Assembly (NCBI RefSeq): GCF_000247695.1
Contig: NW_004624748.1
Span: forward strand, 2,742,769-2,806,768
Direction of reading: 5' to 3'
From: Heterocephalus glaber
Taxonomy: Eukaryota; Chordata; Mammalia; Rodentia; Bathyergidae
Length of the DNA: 64,000 nt
Part shown: positions 50,801-59,800 of the stretch, piece by piece
How the letters are laid out: the number at the start of each line of letters is the position of its first letter
Numbering within the stretch: the first letter of the stretch is position 1
Notes under the pieces: model-generated
The model's input: the letters and a program-made list of their open reading frames with translations, nothing else
What the model was told of the DNA's origin: nothing
Database searches by the model: none
Program-made: the position numbers and the translations under genes

Positions 50801-53800
50801 CTTTATTTCTGAAGGTGGTATGTTTGAGAATGAGGAACTAAAATGAGGCTGATGTGCTTCATTTTGTGTGATACAAGGGATCATAGTACAAAATGAAAAA
50901 GTTTAGACTTGACCCCATGCAAAGAGCTTTGAGGCCATGCAAAGTAATGATTTTATTGGTATAGAAGTGAGGAAACCATTGAAGGTTTTATTAAGAGGCA
51001 GGGTGTAGAGGAGAGACAGTGGATATAGGAATGTTAGGTAAGCAGTGTTACTTGACAATTAGCTTGAACAAAGAGGTTGTTGCTGGTAGAAAAGAGAAAA
51101 AAAACGGCAATTTCAAGGGGTATTTACGAGATTAAATCAGTAAAATTTGCTAACATAAAACCCTTTGGGGTTAAAGCAATAGGAAGATAGCTTCCGCAAA
51201 ACTGGTTAGATGATGCCTATTACTGAGCCTAGGAAATGTTAGAAAAGAACCATTTTAGGTGAAGGAAACTCATGAGTTTAGTTTTGAACATGTTTAGTGA
51301 ACCATTCAAGACTGAGTATCAGGTAGACAGAAGAATGATTTTTGTGCTTAGAAGTGAGATACCAATTGGGCATATGAAAGTTTTAAGAATATTATTTGAA
51401 GGTAGGTAGTAATTGAAACTATGGGTAGGTGGTTTGAGGGTTTAGAGTAAAAACTGGTCAAGCTGTGTTTATACTTAGGTTTTAAGACTGACCCTTGGGG
51501 ATCTGTAGCACTTAGTGGCTAGTTATTGGAGGTTGACACTGTGTTGGGAGTGAGGGTGAATGACAGGAGCAGCCAGAGAGGAAGAAGAAAATGGAGAGTA
51601 CTTTTCTATATGAAAGCCAAGGGACTATTGTTCAAAATCATGGAAAGGAATTTTGAATACTGAAGTCATGTGTCCCATTACTGGACACTATCCAACACTT
51701 GCAGTTTAAAGAAGGAAAATATAATTTTCTCACAGTTATAGTACATGATTGGCTCCAAGGCAGAGACAAGGTGGAAGCTGGTTAGCTCATGGCAGCATGG
51801 AAGCAGAACAGGGAAAGAATATTAGAGCAGAAGAGGTGAGGACCCAGACAGAGACACCAAGGCCATGTGTCCATGACCCCACACAGACACACCTAGAACT
51901 ATGTTCCACCAATCCCCAGGGCAGATCCCAAAGCCTTTTTGTGTGTGTGTGTGTTTGGGGGGGGGGGGCATTTGCTAGGGATTGAACCCAGGGCATTTGC
52001 ATTGAGCTACATCCCCAGCTTCCTCTTTTAAATTCTGAGACAGGGTCTCACTAAGATGCTAAGTTACAAAGCCCAGCAGAACAACGTGGAGCACAAGGTT
52101 GAAATGTTCTCTGGTGTCTATAAGAAGCTCACAGGCAAGGATGTAAATTTTGAATTCCCAGAGTTTCAGCTGTAAACATAGATGTTAAAATAAAGTATGG
52201 TTCGTAGTAAAAAAAAAAAAAAAAGATGGTAAGTTGCCGAGGGTGGGCTCAAACTCTGGATGTCCAGCTCCATTGGATTTAATAGCATCTTTAGTTATCA
52301 ATTGCTGTATAACAAATTATCCTGAAATTTATGGCTTAAACAGTTTATTATTTTTTTAGGATTGGCTGTGGTTTTGATGCTGACTGTTGGCAGAGGCACC
52401 TTGCTTCTCTGTGGCTTTTGTCTTTCCATCATTTAGTAGTACAGTATAGTCAAACTTCCATGGTGGCTAGTATTCACAGGAATGGAAATGATCTTCAAGG
52501 TCTAGAAAGACTTTTGACCCAAAAAAGACAATTATAACTTAGTGCATGTTGTTTTAGTGGAATGAGGACTAGGAAGTGACTAGATGAAGACAAATTTCTA
52601 ATCTATTTTCTCTAATCTGTGCTAATTTTTTGAATGCTTCCAGTTTCTTCCTCTTGGACATTCCTTTCAGATTCTTCCTCATTGCTCTTTTCCATATCTC
52701 CCATGTTAAAATCCTACCCATTTATAAAACTTTTCTTAAGTCTTCAATCTTTCTCTTCCTTTATTCTTTACTTTCCAGAAGTTCTGAAGTTTACTTTCTA
52801 TGCCACTTATTTTTTTTTTATCTTTTACCTTGTGTTTTTGGTCATGGTCTTCTTTCTGCATTGCTTCTCAATCTTCTCAATTTGAGATTCTAGATTCTCA
52901 GTAAACTTCATCCTTCAACTTGCTCTTATACTACTTACTTGCCTTGCTACAGCCTTATTAAACCCTAAAGTGGTTTCATGCCTATGATAACTGTTCCATA
53001 ACTAAATAATTGAAGTTAAGTTTTTCTTCAGTTTTAGCAGTCGCAAATAATTAGAGTCTGAACCAACATCAGATACAAGATAATCATTCTTCTGTATCCC
53101 TCAGATAATCATTTATTCCTTTGTACCTCATACATACTTTTACTTTGGTACACATTACAATTATTTACTTATGTGTTCTTGAATGTGAGAAATTATATTG
53201 TCTATCTAGTATGTTACCTTTTATTAAATAACCCAAGCTGTAGCTTGATTTGTGATCCTCATTCTTTTTTTAAAAATGATCTTAAGGCCCAGGGATTTAG
53301 CTCATTGGTTCTGGCGCCTGCCGCACAAGTGCAAGGTCCTGAGTTCGATCCATGGTACCAAAAAAAAAATCTTAAATAACAAATTTTGTATGTTTATAAT
53401 GACTTCATTCTTTGATACAATGGCAAGTTCATTGGTAGTAGGCCAGTGTAGTAAATTATAAAGAAGAAAACTTATGGTTTGGTGTGTTATAAGAAAAATA
53501 GAACAGATAATAAATCATTGAGTTCTCTCTCCACACCCACCTTGTTGCTGGGGATTGAACCCAGAGCTTCCTGCATGGTAGGCAAATGCTCTACCACTGA
53601 GCTATATCCCCAGCCCTTTTCGAGGGTTTTGTGTCTCTTACTAAAGGAAGAATTTGTGAGGTTATAGCCCTTATGAGCCTCAGTGAGTATTCCACTGTAT
53701 AAATTTTAATTGAGTATTTATACACTGAACTGGATCAAATAGTTGCATGGCACTAGCATGTGGGATATTTATTTCTGTAGCCTATGCTCTTGGTGTCAGG

Positions 53801-56800
53801 CAGATTTTGTAGCTTGTATCTTTTTTTTTTTTTTTTGGTACCGGGGATCGAACTTGGGTCCTTGAGCTTGCGCAGCAGGCGTTGAAACCACTAAGCTAAA
53901 TCCCCGGCCCTGTAGCTTGTATCTTTATATCCTCTGAGTCTAATCACATATAAGGACCATACAAATGAGCTAGTTACACACATGGAGAGAATGACACTTG
54001 TAGCTCTTCAGGATAGATCTGCCTGATTCCGTGACACAGCCCACATATCTTGATCCATCACACATATCTTGTACAGATATGGAAATTGTCCTGTGGGTTT
54101 TGAGGTAGGAAGAGCATGATTCTTATTGGTGGGACACTAAGAGGTTTTTACATTCTGATTAACACTCTTTCTTTGCCCCTCTTAATCTTGTACTTTTCTT
54201 TTATTCTTCTATTTGATAGATACTATGGGGAGACAGACAAGAATCAGATCCTCCTCCCTGCCCTGTCCCAAAGTAGTAAGATAAGTAGCCATGTAAAAAG
54301 GTGATAAAAACTTAAGTAGGAAGTACCATTATGAAAGGATATATAATTTTAGTAATGGAATTGGTTGGCCAGAACATGCAAATTGAAGGGGAAATCTGCT
54401 TAAATTTTGGTACATATTAATAAGCCTTATTCAGGTGGTCTGTGTGTGATCCTCATCTAGAAACCAGTTAGATTATATGCCAGGAGACATCCGTTTAGAT
54501 TCCTGAATTAAAGGTGTCTTTAAAATAAATTTCTTTCATCCACTTTTACTGATTGCTAACTTCTATCTATTTATTTTTGTAGTTTAAAAAATTGGTTATA
54601 TATGAGAATACTGGTTATCTTAGGTTTTATAATAGTTTTTCTATTATGAGTGAGCAAGCTAAAACATCTCGTCTTATTTGACTTGTTATGTCCTTATTAA
54701 ATCCTGAAATAGTGTTGTGCTTATGCTGGCTGCTCCACAAATAACTAAATAATTAAAATTGAAGCTGAGATTTGGTTCAGTTTTGGCAAATTTACAAATA
54801 ATTGGGATCTAAACCATCATCAAATATAAGACAGTTGAATAAAGAGAAAATTGTGCTTTTATAAATACAAAAGAGTTTGAGCAAGCCTAATGATTGACTG
54901 TCACCAATGTAATTTTGATTATAAGAAAGACTCAGAATAATAAATACTTTAAAGAAGGAAAAGTAGAACAATCTTTCTAACTTTAGTTTGGAGTTATATT
55001 TTCCTTTCTGTCAGCTCCAAGATGATTACTTAAGATAGCTGTATTGGTTATATTATTAAAATCAGTCCCTTAAAATGACAGTATAGAAAACCTCAATTTT
55101 ATCCAAGTTAAAAATCCTTTGTAAATATAAACAGTTATTTTCTTTGCTTATTAGTCCATTAGACTGAAGTGTTGGCAAGTATGATCTTATACTATACCTA
55201 GTACAGGCCACTAGTATCATGGTTATGGGAAAATTACTATGTTATTGAATCACACATAGTTTGTCCAGTTCTTAAAATTTACTAGCTTGTCCTCTAGATG
55301 TTCTAAATTTAATTATATAGTAGTGGTTACTTGAGTGCATTCTATAGAGATGTTTCCTAACATACGATCTTATTTCTAAAGTAGGGTTTAAAATAGTATC
55401 TATTCCATTTGTTTGTTGTAGGTAATGTGTAAAGATTATGGTACAGTGTTCAAAATATGCTAGCTATAATTATTATTGTTTATTGTTATTACCCATGTAT
55501 TAAGGATTGAGAAGAGGAAAGCAAAAGGAAAGAAAAGTATATTATTGCTGTTTTCCATTGGATAAAAGAGTAACTGGGCCCACGGTGGAGGTATAGCTCA
55601 GTGATTGAGAGCTTACTTAGCAATGCCTAAGGCCCTGGGTTTGATTCCCCAGCACTACCAAAAAAAAAAGTAGCTGAGGGAAAAAGTATTAGAGTGTGCT
55701 TTATAAAAACAGTGGACCTATAGTAAGATGTATTGGTATCTTAGCATCACTAGATTGCTTCAGAAATCAATGTGAAGATTTTTTTCATAAGCATGGTTGT
55801 ATTATTATTTAATAAAATTGTTTTTATATTAATAGCTTAACATTTGATTTTTTAAAAATACACGTTATATTTTCAATAATAGGCTGTACTCACTGTTTAA
55901 GAATCAGAGGCTTAAATTCTGTCTCTGTATCACTTATCTGTGTATCTTCAGTACCTGCTGTGAAGTACTTCTATTATTCAGTTTTTATTATTTGTCAATG
56001 GGGATTCTAATAGTGCCTGTTTTGTTTATTTTACAGAATAAATGAATTAGCGTACACACACATATGGTTTAAACAATGTCTGGCATCTAGTAGTAACTAT
56101 TAGCAATTTACTATAAAAGTAGTATTGTTTTTTTTAAACGGCTAAATTTTTTTCTTGTGCTGAGAATTGAACCCAGGAACTCACGCACATCAAGCATGTG
56201 CTCTACCACTGAGCTACATCCATAGCTTAATGACTACTTTTTTTTTTTGAGACAGGGTCTCACTATGTAGTTCAGACTGGCCATGAACTCACTGTATAGT
56301 CCAGGCTCACAGCCTCGAACTCATAGCAATCCTCCTGTCTCAGCCTCATGAGTGCTGGGATTATAGGTTTGCACTACCACACCCAGTTTCATTTTTAAAC
56401 TATTCTAGTTTAGTCATGTAAATTGGATTATTCTTGTACTAAAATTTTCTGCGATTTTTAGAAAACAGCTCTGTAAAGTGACCCTACTAAATACCTTGAC
56501 TATTAGTACTGTGATTTTATTTTTAAATTTTATTCTTTGTTTTTTTTTTTTTTTTTCTTAACGTTAAACACATCTATGAAACGGACTCCTTTAGGATCAT
56601 CATTCCTGCCTTCAGAGGTCTTTGAGTTTTGGGATATTTACTTGGTTATTCATCTTTAAATTCCTAGAACCTTAGCATGCCTATTATTTTGTAGGTACAT
56701 AAAAGATGGTGAGTAAATGTATAATTTTCAAGTAGTAGAATTCTTTTTAGGGCTCTTACAAATGTAAGAGATTTGAGGTTAGTAATTATATCTAACCTAC

Positions 56801-59800
56801 TTCTATGGAGTTGATCCCTATTTGTTTACTTGGGTTCTGTTTTTGTTTTGAATTTAAAAAATTTAGAACATGGCACAGAATATTGCACTTAAATGTGTAG
56901 CCTGCTTTGTTCCTCTACACAGTGTCTTTGTCTTCTTTCTGCCTCTTTCCAAAAGCAACACTTGTGAGTTTGGTGTATGGTCCATGTTTTCTTACTTTTA
57001 CTACAAGTATATGTTATACATATAGAAAATGACACTAAATAATTGTTTTTGTTTAACTGTGTGGAAAGGCTCTTCTGATGATATCATTTTGCATTTTTCC
57101 TTTTTCATCTACTGTCATTTTTGTTGTTTTTTGAGACAAGGTCTTGCTATATAGTCTAGGCTGACCTTGAACTCACTGTGTAGCCCAGGATGGCTTCAAA
57201 CTCGCTGCAATCCTCCTGCCTAAGCCCCCTGAGTGCTGGGATTACAGCCATGTGCCACCACACCTGGTTTACTATTGTTTTTTACTCAGAAATATAGTTA
57301 CTATGTACAGTCACCCAAAATTACAAAGGATGTTCCATTGCATCAAAGAAGTGATATTTTTTTCAAAAGATGGTACTGTGCCATTTAGATACACATTTAG
57401 GAAAAAACAATATCCTGTCTCTTACTCTACAGCAAACTCAATTCCAGATGTATTTTAGATTTAATTATAACTGGTAAAATACTAATGATTTTAGAATTGA
57501 GTATAAGAGCATCTTCATGATCTTTGAAGACACAAAAAGTGCTAATTTTGAAAGGAAAAGAACATTTATCAAAAGATAGCACTATAATAATGAAAGCAGT
57601 CACAAGGTGGGGAAAGGTTTGCTGTACCTGTATCCAACTAAGTGATACCTGGAATATATTAACAATTCTCCAAACCAATAAGAAAAAGTCAACTAAAAAT
57701 AAAGTAGAAAAGACTAACAAGTACTTCACACAAAAAGCACATTGATATGGCCAGTATGTGTATGAAAAGGTTATCAATTTCCATAGACAGGGAAATTGAA
57801 ATGCTACTGAGATACTACTACACACACATTACACACACACCAAAAAGGCTGAAGCATTTTTTCTTTATTTTGGGGGGCATAAATTAAGTTACATAGTATT
57901 TAGCTTGTAAAAAATTTTCAAGCTGTACATTCATAATTCAAGTTTTAAAATTTATATATTATTCAAAAATACTGTTTTGAAATTCATCCATATTGAATCT
58001 TAAGAGAGATTTATTCATTTCACCTGTGGTGTATGAACAGACAGCAGTTTATTTATTGATTCTTTTATTGGTCTTGTAGGCTTTTTCTAGTTTTCCGGTT
58101 TCAAATAATATTATAGACTGTGTGTGTGGGGGGGTGTACTGGCAGTTGAACTCAGATCCTTGTGTATATTAAGCACATGCTTTACCACTGATTACATCCT
58201 TTTACATGACTTTTTATGAAAACAGAGTTTCTCTAGGAGGTGGCATTCCTGTTTTAGGATATGCTTGTCTTCCAAGTAATACTCAGTTGTCTTCCATTTT
58301 AGATGATACTGGTCTTCCAAGTGGTTGTACACTTACAGGTCACCAAGACTGTTGGGAGTGCTTTTGTTATTCTATATTCTTATCACTTGGTATTGTCACT
58401 TAAATTTTTTGCTAATTTTATGCATATGATTTTATGTATCTCATTGAGATTTTTTTTCTATTTTATAACTAGTCATATAGGGCATTTGAATTTCTTCTAA
58501 GGTATTCTTATTTTCACTTTTAGGAGCTTAATTTTATTGTATATTTTTCTAATGTTTAATTTTATAATTTTTCTTGATTTATGTGCAGTTTTCTTTGATT
58601 TTCAAAGTCTATATTTTCATGAAAACTCCTTGTTTGTAATTTTTAAAATGCTACTAGAATTTCACCTGTAAAATTTAGATTTTGAATAATTCAGTCCTCC
58701 TAAGAATATTTTTCTTCTGATTTTTATCTTTTTCCTGTTCCTGTTTTCCTGCTACTCCTTCCTGTTTTACCAGTACATTCTTTCCACTCCCACTTCCCTT
58801 TTTGGTGTTGAGAGGTTGGTGATCATATGGGGAGAGGAAAATAAGAAATAGAAAAATGAATCAAAATTTGAAAAAAGTTTTACCTAACTGAAACAGCCAT
58901 GTGTAAAATGCTTAGAAATAGTCTTAAGAGCCTTGTTGGCTTTTCTTTTTACTTGAAATACATTCCGGATTTAGCATTGTACAACCAAAGGCCAATTATT
59001 GAATGTTGTCTGCATTGCAGATGCTCATCATTACCTGATTAGTTGTGGATATGTCTGTGCAATGCCTGTTACCCCTTTGATTCTTGAAGCAGTTTTATAT
59101 ATCCATTACTGTGCAGAGCAACTGCATTAACACTTGAGATCCTCTTTAGCAAATACTCCTGATGCTTTGACATTTCTATGACTGAGAGAAAATGACCAAG
59201 CACATGGTAGTTGTTTTCCAAAGTCAAAAGTGGTTGGCAGGGTTGAAGGAAAGATGATGTAAATATTGCTTTTTCATTTTTTTTGGTACTGGGGATCGAA
59301 CTCAGGTCCTTGCACTTGCGCAGCAGGCGGCGAAACCACTGAGCCAAATCCCCGGCCCTATTGCTTTTTCATTTATCTCCTGGCAAGATACAGTAAAAGC
59401 AGCAAGTTAGTTCTTGGTTGTTTGCAAGTATCACAGTCCCTTTGAGGTTGGAGACTCTTCCTCACGGAATATCCTGGTGCAGATTTCTTTGGCGTTTCTT
59501 CCTCTTGTCCCTGCCTTTTGCCTTAAATAGGACCACTGCCAGAGAAAGCACATGACTTCTATCCATGGTCACAAAATCTTGGCTGATCCTGATAAGGGAC
59601 TCTTCTAGCATATTCTCTTGGCATGAATCTTTGGGAGAGAGGTGCCAACATAGCACAGCTTCCCTAGGAACTCTCTTCCTAGAATTAAAAAATATTTTTT
59701 AAGTGTTTTATGTAAGCCAGTGAAGAAATATGAGTGTTAAATCATTGTAGAATGATCCAGTTTTCAATTTCAGAACTCTCTGATAATTAGAAAGGCTGCA

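Noticed and set aside
17781..53379. Recurring small peptides of the [18 protein letters not shown] type
   Set aside because: They are translations of the ID SINE (its CGAGTTCGATCCCTGGTACC plus poly-A end), not genes.
57427..57825. 132-codon minus-strand open frame with hydrophobic stretches
   Set aside because: It lies antisense to an old L1 fragment; hydrophobicity comes from T-rich codons and no family is recognised.
59462..59656. Minus-strand frame ending in a basic [14 protein letters not shown] stretch, in a non-repeat block
   Set aside because: It starts and stops without splice sites or a recognised homologue, and the neighbouring frame is broken by an ID insertion. It may be a very old retrocopy, but I cannot support it.
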